64,000 bases of DNA from Anaerospora hongkongensis (GTDB lineage: Bacteria; Bacillota; Negativicutes; Sporomusales; DSM-15969). The notes under the pieces are model-generated. The model was not told the DNA's origin. It saw nothing but the letters and a program-made list of their open reading frames with translations, and searched no databases. The translations under genes and the position numbers were made by a program. Below are positions 1 to 9,911 of the stretch, piece by piece (positions within the stretch are counted from its first letter, which is position 1; each line of letters begins with the position of its first letter). The DNA lies in NCBI RefSeq assembly GCF_004339805.1, contig NZ_SLUI01000001.1, positions 372,001-436,000 of the forward strand, read 5' to 3'.

Positions 1-14
1 AATAGCTGCCCTGC

Positions 15-1361
15 CTATCGCATGAAGGGCAATTTAAAACCACCGGGTTTCTTGCCGGACTTTTGCATTTCCTGAAACTTTTTCATCATTTTGCGGGCTT
101 CCACAAATTGCTTAAGCAGCCTGTTAACATCCTGAACTTTGGTGCCACTGCCGCTGGCAATACGCTTACGGCGGCTGCCATTAATAATGGACGGATCACG
201 GCGTTCCTTTTTGGTCATCGATTGAATGACGGCTTCAACGCGCTTCAATTCTTTTTCATCAAATTCCATGCCTTGCAGCTTCTTCAGGTTTCCCATCCCA
301 GGCAGCATGCCAAGAATTTGATCCAGCGGCCCTAATTTGCGAACCTGCTGCAGCTGATCGAGAAAATCGTCAAGGGTAAACGAATCTTTTCGCAGCTTTT
401 TTTCCATCTCCTGCGCTTGTTCTAAGTTGATGGATGTCTGCGCTTTCTCAATAAGGCTGAGAACATCTCCCATCCCCAGGATACGGGACGCCATCCGGTC
501 AGGATGGAATGTTTCCAGAGCATCGAGTTTTTCACCCATACCGGCGAACTTAATCGGTCTTCCGGTAACAGATTTAATCGACAAGGCAGCACCGCCGCGG
601 GCGTCGCCGTCCAGCTTGGTGAGGATTACACCGTCAATGCCCAAAGCCTCATTAAAGGACTCGGCTACATTTACAGCATCCTGCCCGGTCATCGCATCTA
701 CCACTAACAGGATTTCATGAGGCTTAACCGTCTTCTTAATAGATTTTAATTCATCCATTAGCTCTTCATTGATATGAAGACGGCCGGCAGTATCAATAAT
801 AACGACATCGCGGGCATAAGCATTTGCATGCTGTATTGCTTTTTCCGCAATCGTTACAGGGCTTTCCTTATCCCCCAGGGTAAAAACCGGAAGATCTAAC
901 TGTTCACCTAAAACCTGCAGCTGTTTGATTGCTGCAGGGCGGTAAATATCACCTGCTACCAATAAGGGCTTTTTGTTTTGCTTACGCAGGAGATTGGCCA
1001 ATTTACCGGCTGTTGTAGTTTTACCGGCCCCTTGCAGGCCGACCAGCATAATCACGGTTGGCGGTCTGGAAGAAATAGTAATCCGGCTCTGCGTACCGCC
1101 TAGCAGCTCCGTTAGCTCATCATTAACAATTTTTATAACATGCTGAGCCGGAGTCAGGCTTCCCAGAACTTCCTGCCCTACGGCACGCTCTTTCACGCGG
1201 GCAACGAACTCTTTGGCTACCTTAAAATTGACGTCTGCTTCCAGCAAGGCCATGCGGACTTCCCGCAGTGCTTCACTTACGTCGCTTTCCGATAATTTTC
1301 CCCGTCCCCGCAGCTTTTTAAATGTTTGCTGCAGCTTGTCGGCCAAGCTTTCAAAAACCAT
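15..1361 (-). CDS. ffh: Signal recognition particle GTPase Ffh (SRP54)
   Basis: Ffh binds hydrophobic signal sequences emerging from ribosomes and, with SRP RNA, delivers them to FtsY at the membrane. The 448 residues are the usual length. An N-terminal helical domain precedes the G domain, with P-loop GLQGAGKT at residues 108-115, then DTAGRLH and TKLDGDARGG. The C-terminal M domain is methionine rich (MLPGMGNLKKLQGM, MMKKFQEMQ). The ATG has AAAGGCGGG upstream. It lies 15 bp after ylxM and shares its promoter; its receptor gene ftsY is immediately upstream. The family assignment is certain. Confidence 0.98.
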   Translation of the reverse strand: MVFESLADKLQQTFKKLRGRGKLSESDVSEALREVRMALLEADVNFKVAKEFVARVKERAVGQEVLGSLTPAQHVIKIVNDELTELLGGTQSRITISSRPPTVIMLVGLQGAGKTTTAGKLANLLRKQNKKPLLVAGDIYRPAAIKQLQVLGEQLDLPVFTLGDKESPVTIAEKAIQHANAYARDVVIIDTAGRLHINEELMDELKSIKKTVKPHEILLVVDAMTGQDAVNVAESFNEALGIDGVILTKLDGDARGGAALSIKSVTGRPIKFAGMGEKLDALETFHPDRMASRILGMGDVLSLIEKAQTSINLEQAQEMEKKLRKDSFTLDDFLDQLQQVRKLGPLDQILGMLPGMGNLKKLQGMEFDEKELKRVEAVIQSMTKKERRDPSIINGSRRKRIASGSGTKVQDVNRLLKQFVEARKMMKKFQEMQKSGKKPGGFKLPFMR

Positions 1362-1376
1362 GCGTACCCGCCTTTC

Positions 1377-1721
1377 TTAATCCAGCAATTGTTCCAGTTT
1401 TTCGAGGGTAAGATGTATCTGCGATAGTTTAGCCGCCTCTGGCGGCAGACTATGTAATAAACCGTGCATTTCTTGCAGTAAATTCCGTTCCCGCTGATGC
1501 CGCTCAACCAGCTTCAGCTTTGCTTCATACTCTTCCAGGCTTTGTTCGGCACGCCGCGAAATATCATGCACTGCCTGGCGGGATACGTTTAACTCATCGG
1601 CAATTTCCGATAAGGATAAATCACGGAGATAATGCATTTCCAGACAATATTGCTGCTTATCAGTGAGTAATGCGCCATAAAAATCGAACAACAGACCGAT
1701 GCGGAATATTTTATCCAGCAT
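1377..1721 (-). CDS. ylxM: YlxM/p13-like DNA-binding protein, SRP-associated
   Basis: This 114-residue protein of the UPF0122 (YlxM/p13) family has a sigma-70 region-4-like helix-turn-helix. The conserved stretch LTDKQQYCLEMHYLRDLSLS is followed by the recognition-helix region IADELNVSRQAVHDISRRAE. In other Firmicutes and streptococci YlxM stimulates or associates with the SRP, and it is nearly always next to ffh, as here. The C-terminal half is predicted coiled coil. The ATG has GAAGG upstream. It is the first gene of the ylxM-ffh transcript. Its exact molecular role in this organism is inferred from the family. Confidence 0.93.
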   Translation of the reverse strand: MLDKIFRIGLLFDFYGALLTDKQQYCLEMHYLRDLSLSEIADELNVSRQAVHDISRRAEQSLEEYEAKLKLVERHQRERNLLQEMHGLLHSLPPEAAKLSQIHLTLEKLEQLLD

Positions 1722-1766
1722 GAATTACCAACCTTCTCTGACAAGCAAAAATACTTTACAGGTATG

Positions 1767-1795
1767 ATTATAAAGAACTTCTTGATGCTTGTCAA
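1767..1795 (-). promoter_or_regulatory. Sigma-A promoter for ylxM-ffh
   Basis: On the minus strand a perfect TTGACA (1790-1795) is separated by 17 bp from a perfect TATAAT (1767-1772). It lies 7 bp beyond the ftsY stop codon, so ylxM-ffh can be expressed independently of smc-ftsY. Confidence 0.88.
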
Positions 1796-1801
1796 GTATA
1801 T

Positions 1802-2719
1802 TTACTTGTCAGCAAATAAAGCTTCGGCAAATTCTTGCGGCTCAAATGGCCGCAAATCATTTACCCCTTCACCGACACCAATCCATTTCACCGGAATTCC
1901 CAGTTCTGCTTTGACGGCAATCACCACCCCGCCTTTAGCCGTACCATCAAGCTTCGTCAAAACAACCCCCGATAATTGAACGGCATTGCCAAAGATTTTC
2001 GCCTGGTTAATTGCGTTTTGACCGGTAGTGGCATCAAGCACCAGCAGCGTTTCATGGGGCGCTTCGGGAATATCCCGCGACACCACCCGGCGTATTTTTT
2101 TCAGTTCTTCCATCAAATTAGCTTTCGTATGCAGCCGCCCAGCAGTGTCGATAATGACGACATCCGCCTTGCGGGCCCGCGCCGCCTGTACGGCATCATA
2201 AGCCACTGCTGCCGGATCGGAGCCTTCGCTGTGTTTAATGACTTCCGCCCCAATGCGGGTTGCCCAGATATCCAGCTGATCAATCGCGGCCGCCCGGAAC
2301 GTATCACCAGCAGCAAAGAGTACTTTTTTCCCCTGTCCGTGATAGTATTGTCCGAGCTTACCGATTGTGGTGGTTTTCCCCACACCGTTTACGCCAACAA
2401 CAACAATTACCGTCGGCGGCTGATCTGCCAGCTGCGGCTCGGCTAAATCGCCTTCCAGCAGCGCACTGATTCGCTGCTTGAGAAATGGCCGGAGCTGCTC
2501 CGGGGATTCTATTTCCTTATTTTTAATGCCGGAACGGATATCAGCCATCAACTTGTTCGTCGTTTGTACACCTACATCAGCCGACAGCAATACCGCTTCC
2601 AGATCTTCCAAAAATTCATCATCAATTTTGGCATACCCGGTGACTAATTGCTCAATTTTCTCTGTAAAACTTTTCCGGGTTTTCTCTAATCCTTGTTTGA
2701 GTTTATCAAAAAAGCCCAA
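1802..2719 (-). CDS. ftsY: SRP receptor GTPase FtsY
   Basis: FtsY is the membrane receptor that meets the Ffh-ribosome complex and hydrolyses GTP together with Ffh. At 305 residues it is the short form without the long acidic A domain of E. coli. P-loop GVNGVGKT is at 109-116, followed by DTAGRLH and [10 protein letters not shown]. The short N-terminal helix ([17 protein letters not shown]) resembles the lipid-binding helix of Gram-positive FtsY. The start is TTG, 6 bp after a strong AAGGAGGG. It follows smc by about 20 bp and is probably cotranscribed with it. Confidence 0.97.
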   Translation of the reverse strand: MGFFDKLKQGLEKTRKSFTEKIEQLVTGYAKIDDEFLEDLEAVLLSADVGVQTTNKLMADIRSGIKNKEIESPEQLRPFLKQRISALLEGDLAEPQLADQPPTVIVVVGVNGVGKTTTIGKLGQYYHGQGKKVLFAAGDTFRAAAIDQLDIWATRIGAEVIKHSEGSDPAAVAYDAVQAARARKADVVIIDTAGRLHTKANLMEELKKIRRVVSRDIPEAPHETLLVLDATTGQNAINQAKIFGNAVQLSGVVLTKLDGTAKGGVVIAVKAELGIPVKWIGVGEGVNDLRPFEPQEFAEALFADK

Positions 2720-2740
2720 GTTGTACCCTCCTTAATGTGA

Positions 2741-5700
2741 CTAAACAGCTTTATCCATAAATTTGACGGACAGCAGCCGGGAAATTCCCGACTCCTCCAT
2801 CGTTACTCCCTGCATGACATCAGCGGCCTCCATGGTTCCCTTACGGTGAGTTACAACAATAAATTGCGTCTCTTTGGCATAATCGCGCAAAAAGGTGCTG
2901 AAGCGCTCAACGTTGGCTTCATCCAGGGCTGCATCAATCTCATCAACTACACAGAATGGGGCAGGGCGAAAGGCAAGAAAAGAAAACAACAGTGCAATAA
3001 CAGTTAAAGCGCGCTCGCCTCCGGATAGGAGCGACAGGTTTTGCTGTTTCTTACCAGGCGGCTGTACCAGTATATCAATACCTGTTTCCAGCACGTTCGC
3101 CGGTTCCAGCAGTTGCAGGCTGGCAGTTCCCCCGCCAAAAAGACGGGAAAATATTTCGCCGAACCGTTCATTAATGACGGCAAAAGCCGTAGTAAACTGT
3201 TTTGACATGGTTGCATCAATATCACGGATGATGGATACGAGATAATCCCTGGCTGATCGCAGATCCTCGCTTTGTGTATGCAGGAACCGCTGTCTTTCCG
3301 CTAATCGCTCATATTCTTCCACTGCTCCCGGGTTAACCGGTCCCAATTCCGCGATCTGCCCTTCCAGCTGCCGGATGCAGGCGGCCACTTCCTCATGAGA
3401 GCCTGAGCGCAATAGCAATTTGGCATCATCCTCAGTCAAGCCGAATTGCTCCAGCTGTTCCTGACTGTGCGTAACCTCGAATTGATATTTTGTCATCATA
3501 AGCTGCATATCATGCAGTCGGGTCTGCAGCTCACCGTATTTGCGCCGGAAATCACGGATATCCTTTTCATTCTTTTGCACTAGCGATAAGATATTCATTT
3601 TATTGCCGTACAGAGTCTGCCGCTCAGTCTGATAGGCAGCTTTCTGCTCAGCAACCTCATTTCGCAATGTCCCCAGAACAGCGATCTCTTGTGCGGCTGA
3701 CGCAATTTCCACTGTGGTTTTCGTCAGCTCATTGGCTGAGTCTTCCTGCTGGCGCTGCAATTGCAGCAGCTGTTCATTATACCCGCGGCACTGAACAACC
3801 AGCGCTTCTATTTGCTGCTGCAAACCGGCCAGTGCGATTTTGATTTCAGTTGCTTCAATTGTCACAGCCTCTTTCGCTGCCTGCAGCTCATTAAATTGTA
3901 ATTGCCATACTTGCACTTGCCCCTTGTAGTCTGAGTCATCCGTCTCAAGCACCTGTACGCTTAGCTGGAGATCTGCCAGACGCTTTTGCAGCTGTTCACT
4001 TTCTTTGTCAACAGCTGCTAGTTCCTGTTGCAGCGTCATAACTGCCTGCTGCATCCGGTTGCTGTCGCTAATTGACCGCTCTAGTTGCACAGCCAGCTCT
4101 GCTTGCCGCACATCCGCATCACGCTGCTGCCGTACAAGGGAGCTGATTTGCATCTCTGCTTCCTGGACTTTACCTTTTAATTCAGCTTCCTCCGCTCGCA
4201 CGGCCTCGTATTTTTTACTTAGCTCAGCATGACGGAGTTGTAGCGAATCAATCTCGTTCCCGCGGCTCAAAAAACTGTTTTCGCGGCGATTGACACTCCC
4301 CCCTGTCAATGAACCTCCCGGATTAATCTGTTGACCATCTAAGGTTACAATTCTGAGCGAAAAGGATGATTTGCGGGCAATCTCCAGTCCGGTATCAATA
4401 TTGGTTGCCACAATCGTACGGCCCAGCAAATACTGAAGAACTGGTTTGTATTTCGCATCACAGCTGACCAGGTCAGCGGCTAAACCAACAGCTCCCGACT
4501 GCTCGGCAGCAGCAAGTTCCATCGCCCGGGGAGCGGACGGCCTGATTGTCGTAAGCGGTAAAAATGTTGCCCGGCCAAGCTTATTGTTCTTTAAAAAGTC
4601 AATAGCAGCCTTCGCCGCTCCTTCATTTTCCGTGATGATATGCTGCAAGGCACCGCCTAAAGCCGTTTCAATGGCAACCACATACTGGTCGTTAACGGTA
4701 AAAAGTTCGGCTACCGCGCCACACAGTTGATTGCGCCAGGGGGTACTCGCTTTCAGCAATTGCTTAATACCACGCCCAAATCCATCGTAATCTTCCTGCA
4801 TGTGCGTCAGTATCTTTAAGCGCGAAGCCGTCTCCTGCAATTGTCCGGTTATGCTTCGCTCTGCCTTTACCGTCTCCTGCAGTATCGCATCGAGCGCAAG
4901 CTTCTGCTTGTCCGCCTGCCGAAGAGCCTCAATCAGTTCTTGCTTGCCGCTGTTCAGCCTTTGCTGCTCTTCTTCTATGCTTTTGCTGCTTTGTTTGGTT
5001 TCACTCAGCTGCGCGGCATACTGGCCCTGTTCTTTTTCCAGAGTGGCCTTGCGCAGCAGTAATCTCTCCTGGTCACGTTCAGCGGCCCGCAGCTCATTGC
5101 GTTCATTGGCAATGCGCTGCAGCTGGGTAAACGTACGTTCTTTGCCTTCTTCAATCTGCCTGCCCAACACTTGAGCCGCTTCGGCTGTTGCAGCATAGCT
5201 GGCATTCAGCTGACCCAGACGCTCTTCCAGCTGATTCTTTTCCTCAGCCTTGCCTGCGGCATTCATTTCTTCCTGCCGCAGCTTTTCCTTTAGTTCTTGC
5301 TGCAGTTCGATCAGCCGTGCCGCCTCTTGGTTTAGCCGTTCTTCCGCTTTCTCAGACTGACGGATCCGTTCCTCGAGAACCGCTTTTTTCCCTTCTACCC
5401 GCTCTAATTCCGTGCTGCGTGCTGCGATCTCTGCATCAACTTTAGTCAGTCGATCATCGACAGCCAGCAGTTCACTGGCCAATCGCTCTTTATCAGCTTC
5501 CGCTCCAGCTAACTGAGCCGCAGCAGCGAGCTCCCGGTCGGTAATTTCCGCCTCTTCCAGCTGGGCACTCGTGATCATTTTCTCTGCTTTTGTCAGCTTA
5601 TTGAGCAGCAAAGTAGCCTGATAAGCAACAAGCTCCTGATGCAGACTGTTATACGTACGGGTACGTTCGGCATTTTGGGCCATAGGCTCCAACTGCGACT

Positions 5701-6295
5701 CGATTTCGCTCATTAAATCATCTACGCGATTAAGATTACCGCTGGTCTCTTCCATTTTACGCAGGGCTTCCCGCTTGCGCAGCTTATATTTCGTTATTCC
5801 TGCTACTTCTTCAAAGAAGGACCGTCTTTCCTCAGGCTTACTGTTTAATACCTCATCTACCTTATTTTGCCCAATAACCGACATGGAATCCCGTCCAAGA
5901 CCGGTATCTGCCAATAACTCATGAATATCCTTCAGCCGGCAGGCCGATTTGTTTATGTAGTATTCACTATCGCCGGAGCGAAAAATCCGCCGGGTGATCG
6001 TCACCTCGTTAAAATCAAGCGGCAACTGATTGTCACTATTATCAAAAACCAGTGAAACCTCCGCAGCACCAAGTGATCTGCGCTTTGAACTGCCTGCAAA
6101 TATTACATCTTCCGCCTTAGTCCCCCGCAAAGTACGGATGCTTTGCTCCCCTAAGGCCCAGCGAATCGCATCGGAAATATTGCTTTTTCCGCTGCCGTTA
6201 GGTCCAACAATTGCCGTTATGCCAGAGCCAAACTCCACTTCCGTTTTTTCAGCAAAAGATTTAAAGCCATACGTCTCTAATCTGCGCAGCAGCAA
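2741..6295 (-). CDS. smc: Chromosome partition protein SMC
   Basis: SMC is the ATPase that, with ScpA and ScpB, condenses and resolves replicated chromosomes. Walker A GPNGSGKSN lies near residues 31-39. Two very long coiled coils flank a hinge near residues 510-650 (contains GGSLTGGS). The C-terminal ABC signature LSGGERAL lies near 1089, with Walker B FCVVDEIDAALDE close behind. I place the start at TTG 6295, giving 1184 residues beginning LLRRLETYGFKSFAE. GGGGGA sits 6 bp upstream and homologues begin at this point. An in-frame ATG at 6316 would swallow the ribosome-binding site. The gene order smc-ftsY is conserved in Firmicutes. Confidence 0.97.
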   Translation of the reverse strand: MLLRRLETYGFKSFAEKTEVEFGSGITAIVGPNGSGKSNISDAIRWALGEQSIRTLRGTKAEDVIFAGSSKRRSLGAAEVSLVFDNSDNQLPLDFNEVTITRRIFRSGDSEYYINKSACRLKDIHELLADTGLGRDSMSVIGQNKVDEVLNSKPEERRSFFEEVAGITKYKLRKREALRKMEETSGNLNRVDDLMSEIESQLEPMAQNAERTRTYNSLHQELVAYQATLLLNKLTKAEKMITSAQLEEAEITDRELAAAAQLAGAEADKERLASELLAVDDRLTKVDAEIAARSTELERVEGKKAVLEERIRQSEKAEERLNQEAARLIELQQELKEKLRQEEMNAAGKAEEKNQLEERLGQLNASYAATAEAAQVLGRQIEEGKERTFTQLQRIANERNELRAAERDQERLLLRKATLEKEQGQYAAQLSETKQSSKSIEEEQQRLNSGKQELIEALRQADKQKLALDAILQETVKAERSITGQLQETASRLKILTHMQEDYDGFGRGIKQLLKASTPWRNQLCGAVAELFTVNDQYVVAIETALGGALQHIITENEGAAKAAIDFLKNNKLGRATFLPLTTIRPSAPRAMELAAAEQSGAVGLAADLVSCDAKYKPVLQYLLGRTIVATNIDTGLEIARKSSFSLRIVTLDGQQINPGGSLTGGSVNRRENSFLSRGNEIDSLQLRHAELSKKYEAVRAEEAELKGKVQEAEMQISSLVRQQRDADVRQAELAVQLERSISDSNRMQQAVMTLQQELAAVDKESEQLQKRLADLQLSVQVLETDDSDYKGQVQVWQLQFNELQAAKEAVTIEATEIKIALAGLQQQIEALVVQCRGYNEQLLQLQRQQEDSANELTKTTVEIASAAQEIAVLGTLRNEVAEQKAAYQTERQTLYGNKMNILSLVQKNEKDIRDFRRKYGELQTRLHDMQLMMTKYQFEVTHSQEQLEQFGLTEDDAKLLLRSGSHEEVAACIRQLEGQIAELGPVNPGAVEEYERLAERQRFLHTQSEDLRSARDYLVSIIRDIDATMSKQFTTAFAVINERFGEIFSRLFGGGTASLQLLEPANVLETGIDILVQPPGKKQQNLSLLSGGERALTVIALLFSFLAFRPAPFCVVDEIDAALDEANVERFSTFLRDYAKETQFIVVTHRKGTMEAADVMQGVTMEESGISRLLSVKFMDKAV

Positions 6296-6329
6296 ATCCG
6301 ATTCCCCCACATACAATGTTATCTATAAA

Positions 6330-6358
6330 ATTTTACCACGTCCTGCATAGGGTTACAA
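6330..6358 (-). promoter_or_regulatory. Sigma-A-type promoter for smc-ftsY
   Basis: On the minus strand TTGTAA (6353-6358) and TAAAAT (6330-6335) are separated by 17 bp, between the spoVS terminator and the smc start. The elements are good but not perfect. Confidence 0.65.
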
Positions 6359-6393
6359 TAAAAAAACCCGTTTGCTTAAAGCAAACAGGTTTC
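6359..6393 (-). terminator. Rho-independent terminator after spoVS
   Basis: The minus strand reads AACCTGTTTGC, a TTTAA loop, GCAAACGGGTT, then a run of T. The hairpin starts about 15 bp past the spoVS stop and separates spoVS from smc. Confidence 0.85.
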
Positions 6394-6407
6394 CGAACAG
6401 TTGATAG

Positions 6408-6668
6408 TTACCGTGGTTCAACAATAAACCGAATTGCCGTGCGTTCCTCGCCATCGATGTTAATTTCAGCAAATGCAGGAACTGCAATCAGATCAATACC
6501 GTTAGGAGCAACGAAACCGCGAGCGATGGCAACTGCTTTAATAGCCTGGTTAACTGCCCCTGCGCCTACTGCCTGCACTTCTGCTGTACCTTTTTCTCTG
6601 AGCACTGCAGCCAGCGCGCCTGCTACAGATTTAGGATTGGATTGCGCTGATACTTTAAGCACTTCCAT
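6408..6668 (-). CDS. spoVS: Stage V sporulation protein S
   Basis: SpoVS is a small Alba-fold protein. In B. subtilis it affects septation and is needed for late sporulation and coat assembly. The 86 residues match the family length and its characteristic motifs (LKVSAQSNPKSVAGALA, GAVNQAIKAVAIARG, FAEINIDGEERTAIRF). A strong AAAGGAGG precedes the ATG. A match to the sigma-H consensus lies about 40 bp upstream, and the gene has its own terminator, so it is likely monocistronic and induced at the onset of sporulation. It lies between rnc and smc, which are usually adjacent. Confidence 0.96.
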   Translation of the reverse strand: MEVLKVSAQSNPKSVAGALAAVLREKGTAEVQAVGAGAVNQAIKAVAIARGFVAPNGIDLIAVPAFAEINIDGEERTAIRFIVEPR

Positions 6669-6709
6669 TACTTAACCTCCTTTGATGGTCAGGGCTAATG
6701 CTATACAAT

Positions 6710-6737
6710 ATTCAGCGCATTTCCTAAAAATTCCTGC
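6710..6737 (-). promoter_or_regulatory. Sigma-H promoter of spoVS
   Basis: The minus strand reads GCAGGAATT (6729-6737), 12 bp, then GCTGAAT (6710-6716). This fits the sigma-H pattern RnAGGAwWW-N11/12-RnnGAAT at every defined position. B. subtilis spoVS is known to depend on sigma-H. Confidence 0.72.
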
Positions 6738-6747
6738 TAATCTTCAT

Positions 6748-7806
6748 TTACGTGAAAAATAACATCTTTCGGCTAATAATTTGCTGCGAAAGGCCCTCCT
6801 CCAGGGAAATTTCCCCTTCCTGCAGGTTTCCTTCCAGCAGTTTGATCGGCCGTTGTGCAGCTTGCTGCAGCTTTGTAAAATAGCAATTGCTAATCCCCCG
6901 GATCTTGGAATGATCCCGGCGATGATGACGAATAATGATCGGCTCCGTCGATGGCCTGGCCGCCTCCAGCGCTTTTAATCCCATCTGATAAAACAAATAG
7001 CCATCCACTAACTCGCCAAAAGCAGGATGATAAGGGCCGGCCAGTACCGTTGTCCCCTTGTCAAGTTCTTCTGTTGCCTGCAGTCCGGTACGGATAACCG
7101 GTATGGAATGCTGCTCAAAAAACAGCTTTAAAAATGCCGTATGTTGAATCGCCTTTTCCAAGGTCAGCGGCTGGTACTGACCTTGGCGGTACTGCGTCGC
7201 TAATTCGGTCTTATCAATAACAATTGTGGGATACAAACGGGCGAAGTGCGGCTTGAGCGCTACCGCTCTATTGGCTGTAACCAGAAGACTAAGCTGATCT
7301 TCCCCCGGCAGTCCCGGCATAATTTGTATCCCAAAAGGAATTTGCCGCCCCCTTAACAGGTGCACGGCGCTTGTCACATCGTCAACAGTATGCCCCCGTT
7401 GCGCTTTGGCAAGCACCTGTTCATCAAGCGACTGTACGCCAAGCTCAACAACTGTAACCTGATATGCCAGCAGATTGTCAATAATTTCCTCACTTATGCA
7501 ATCCGGCCGGGTTGATAAGCGAATGCCATTGACTTTGCCGCCCTGCCAAGCCTGATAAGCCGGCAGCAGCAACTGCCGCTGCTCGTTAATCGGCAAGGCT
7601 GTAAAGCTGCCGCCATAAAAAGCAACCTCAATATATCTGGGTTCCGTTATCCGCTCTACATGCAGGTCAATCGTTTGCTGTACATAACCGGCGTCTACCG
7701 GAGTTGCAGCACCGGTAATTTTCTGCTGATTGCAAAAAATACACTGGTGAGTACAACCGTAGTGGGGAATAAAAACCGGAATAATATAGTGTTTGATTCC
7801 CTTCAT
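6748..7806 (-). CDS. Elp3-like radical SAM protein
   Basis: This 352-residue protein has the radical-SAM motif C18-x3-C22-x2-C25 (GCTHQCIFC), which binds a [4Fe-4S] cluster that cleaves S-adenosylmethionine. It also has the segments YGGSFTALP, ELGVQSLDEQVL and QIMPGLPGED, typical of the Elp3-like (COG1243) group. It ends before any acetyltransferase domain, unlike true Elp3, so the substrate is unknown. Such genes commonly sit near rnc and smc in Clostridia. The ATG directly abuts AAGGGGG, an unusually short spacing, so the exact start is uncertain. Confidence 0.82.
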   Translation of the reverse strand: MKGIKHYIIPVFIPHYGCTHQCIFCNQQKITGAATPVDAGYVQQTIDLHVERITEPRYIEVAFYGGSFTALPINEQRQLLLPAYQAWQGGKVNGIRLSTRPDCISEEIIDNLLAYQVTVVELGVQSLDEQVLAKAQRGHTVDDVTSAVHLLRGRQIPFGIQIMPGLPGEDQLSLLVTANRAVALKPHFARLYPTIVIDKTELATQYRQGQYQPLTLEKAIQHTAFLKLFFEQHSIPVIRTGLQATEELDKGTTVLAGPYHPAFGELVDGYLFYQMGLKALEAARPSTEPIIIRHHRRDHSKIRGISNCYFTKLQQAAQRPIKLLEGNLQEGEISLEEGLSQQIISRKMLFFT

Positions 7807-7894
7807 CCCCCTTCTCGTCTAACAGCTGCCAGTAATTTGCAGGAGCATGATTAGCTTACTGTCCCGCACTTACAATTATGCACATGCGCTTAAT

Positions 7895-7920
7895 AAAAAA
7901 GGAGTGGCATCAGCCACTCC
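7895..7920 (-). terminator. Rho-independent terminator after rnc
   Basis: The minus-strand hairpin GGAGTGGC-TGAT-GCCACTCC is followed by TTTTTTATT. It begins 2 bp after the rnc stop and ends the long fab-rnc operon. Confidence 0.92.
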
Positions 7921-7922
7921 CG

Positions 7923-8657
7923 CTAATTCGATCCATTGAATTTTTCCAATGCCTGCTTGGCCGCATTCTGTTCGGCTTCCTTCTTGCTCTTACCTTGCCC
8001 TGAGCCTAAGAGCTTGCTATTCACACAAACTGCTACCATAAACGTTTTGTCATGATCCGGTCCTTCTTCATTGACAACTTCATAGGAAATTTTCTGCTCT
8101 CCCTGCCGCTGAATAACCTCTTGCAGCAAGGTTTTATGATCATTAGCATATTCACCGCTTTTGACCAGATTCAGTTCTCCCTGTAAGTGCTCAACAATAA
8201 ACCGGTATGCATTGGCATAGCCGCTATCCAGATAAATAGCGCCAATAATTGCTTCAAAGGCATCAGCGAGAATGGATATCCGCCGACGTCCACCCGAAGC
8301 AGTTTCCCCTTTGCCAAGCAGCAAATAGCTGCCGAGGCAAAGTTTGGTAGCACTGCTGGCCAGCGTAGGTTCGCAGACAATGCGAGCCCTCGCCTTTGTC
8401 AGCTCCCCCTCCGGAAGTTGAGGAAATTGCTTAAACAGTACCTCACCAACCACCAGATCAAGCACCGCATCTCCCAAAAACTCTAATCGCTCATTATGTT
8501 GTACGCCAGCCTCTTTGCTTTCATTAGCAAAAGAGGTATGAATTAACGCCTGGTGCAGCAACTCGTAATTGCCAAAAGGTATTTGCAAAATGCTAGAAAG
8601 CTCTTGTAACTGAGCAAGCCGCTGCTTATCAATTCCCTTTTTACCGTTCACAATCAC
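7923..8657 (-). CDS. rnc: Ribonuclease III
   Basis: This endonuclease cleaves double-stranded RNA, including rRNA precursors. The catalytic signature [17 protein letters not shown] lies near residue 60, with the second acidic site [15 protein letters not shown] further on. A C-terminal double-stranded RNA-binding domain follows (about 168-240, [20 protein letters not shown]). The 244 residues are typical. The GTG start overlaps the fabF stop by 4 bp (GTGA) and lacks a strong ribosome-binding site, which suggests translational coupling to fabF. Confidence 0.97.
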   Translation of the reverse strand: MIVNGKKGIDKQRLAQLQELSSILQIPFGNYELLHQALIHTSFANESKEAGVQHNERLEFLGDAVLDLVVGEVLFKQFPQLPEGELTKARARIVCEPTLASSATKLCLGSYLLLGKGETASGGRRRISILADAFEAIIGAIYLDSGYANAYRFIVEHLQGELNLVKSGEYANDHKTLLQEVIQRQGEQKISYEVVNEEGPDHDKTFMVAVCVNSKLLGSGQGKSKKEAEQNAAKQALEKFNGSN

Positions 8658-9895
8658 ACTTCATATTTTTTCAACAGAATAGTCGCATTGTGCCCGCCAA
8701 AGCCAAAGGAATTGGAAAGTGCTGCATTAACCGTTTTCTCACGCGCCACATTCGGTACGTAGTCAAGATCAAGCTCAGGATCAGGAGTTTCATAGTTTAT
8801 CGTAGGATGAACTTTACCAGTATAAATTGTCAAGGCAGTAGCAATACATTCGACAGCGCCAGCTGCTCCCAATAAATGACCGGTCATAGATTTGGTGGAG
8901 CTAATCGCTAATTTTGCTGCATGCTCACCAAATAAGCTCTTGATCGCCAACGATTCATTTTTATCATTCAGCGGAGTAGAAGTACCGTGAGCATTAATAT
9001 AATCAATGTCCTCCGGTGTTAGTCCGGCATCTTTTAATGCCATCGCCATGCATTTTGCCGCCTGTACCCCTTCAGGAGCAGGCGCAGTAATGTGATAGGA
9101 ATCGGCATTGCTGCCATATCCCACTAATTCGGCATAAATCTGGGCACCTCTGGCAAGCGCATGCTCAAGCTCTTCGAGAATAACGATTCCTGAGCCTTCG
9201 CCCATTACAAAACCGCTGCGGTCTTTATCAAATGGTCTGGAAGCCTTTTCAGGCTCTTCGTTGCGGGTAGACATTGCTTTCATCGAACAGAAGCCTGCAA
9301 CAGCGCTAGGTGAAATTGCAGCCTCCGTACCACCTGCTACCATTACATCGGCATCGCCGCGCTGAATAATTTTGAAGGCATCACCAATTGCATTTGTACC
9401 TGTGGCACAAGCCGTAACCACACAGCTGCAGGGTCCTTGCAGGCCAAAGGTAATCGAAGTCTGGCCTGCGGCCATATTGGCAATCATCATGGGAACAAAG
9501 AACGGACTAATGCGGTTCGGCCCCTTATCAAACAGCACTTTATACTGATCGTGAAGCGAATCCATTCCGCCAATGCCTGTACCAATCAAGGTACCAATCC
9601 GGTTCTTATCTTCGGCTTCCAAATCCATACCGGAATCTTCAAAAGCCAGTTTTGTCGCAGCAACTGCAAGCTGAGTAAAACGATCCATTCTTTTGGCTTC
9701 TTTTTTGTCCATGAATTTGCCTGGCTCGAAATCTTTTATTTCGCCAGCGATCTGCGTAGCATATTCGCTTGGGTCAAAACGGGTAATACGAGTAATACCT
9801 GACTTGCCGCCCAATAAGGCATTCCAGAACTCATCCTTACCGGTTCCGATCGGAGTAATTGCGCCAAGTCCTGTAATCACAACACGTTTCTTCAC
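8654..9895 (-). CDS. fabF: 3-oxoacyl-ACP synthase II (FabF)
   Basis: FabF is the condensing enzyme that extends acyl-ACP with malonyl-ACP. The catalytic cysteine is C163 in [10 protein letters not shown], and the paired histidines are in NAHGTST and [11 protein letters not shown]. The length is 413 residues from the GTG at 9895, which lies 5 bp after GAGGTGG. The in-frame GTG at 9904 is part of that ribosome-binding site. The chosen start gives [16 protein letters not shown], as in homologues. It is the penultimate gene of the fab operon and is coupled to rnc. Confidence 0.96.
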   Translation of the reverse strand: MKKRVVITGLGAITPIGTGKDEFWNALLGGKSGITRITRFDPSEYATQIAGEIKDFEPGKFMDKKEAKRMDRFTQLAVAATKLAFEDSGMDLEAEDKNRIGTLIGTGIGGMDSLHDQYKVLFDKGPNRISPFFVPMMIANMAAGQTSITFGLQGPCSCVVTACATGTNAIGDAFKIIQRGDADVMVAGGTEAAISPSAVAGFCSMKAMSTRNEEPEKASRPFDKDRSGFVMGEGSGIVILEELEHALARGAQIYAELVGYGSNADSYHITAPAPEGVQAAKCMAMALKDAGLTPEDIDYINAHGTSTPLNDKNESLAIKSLFGEHAAKLAISSTKSMTGHLLGAAGAVECIATALTIYTGKVHPTINYETPDPELDLDYVPNVAREKTVNAALSNSFGFGGHNATILLKKYEV

Positions 9896-9911
9896 TTTTT
9901 CCACCTCGCGG

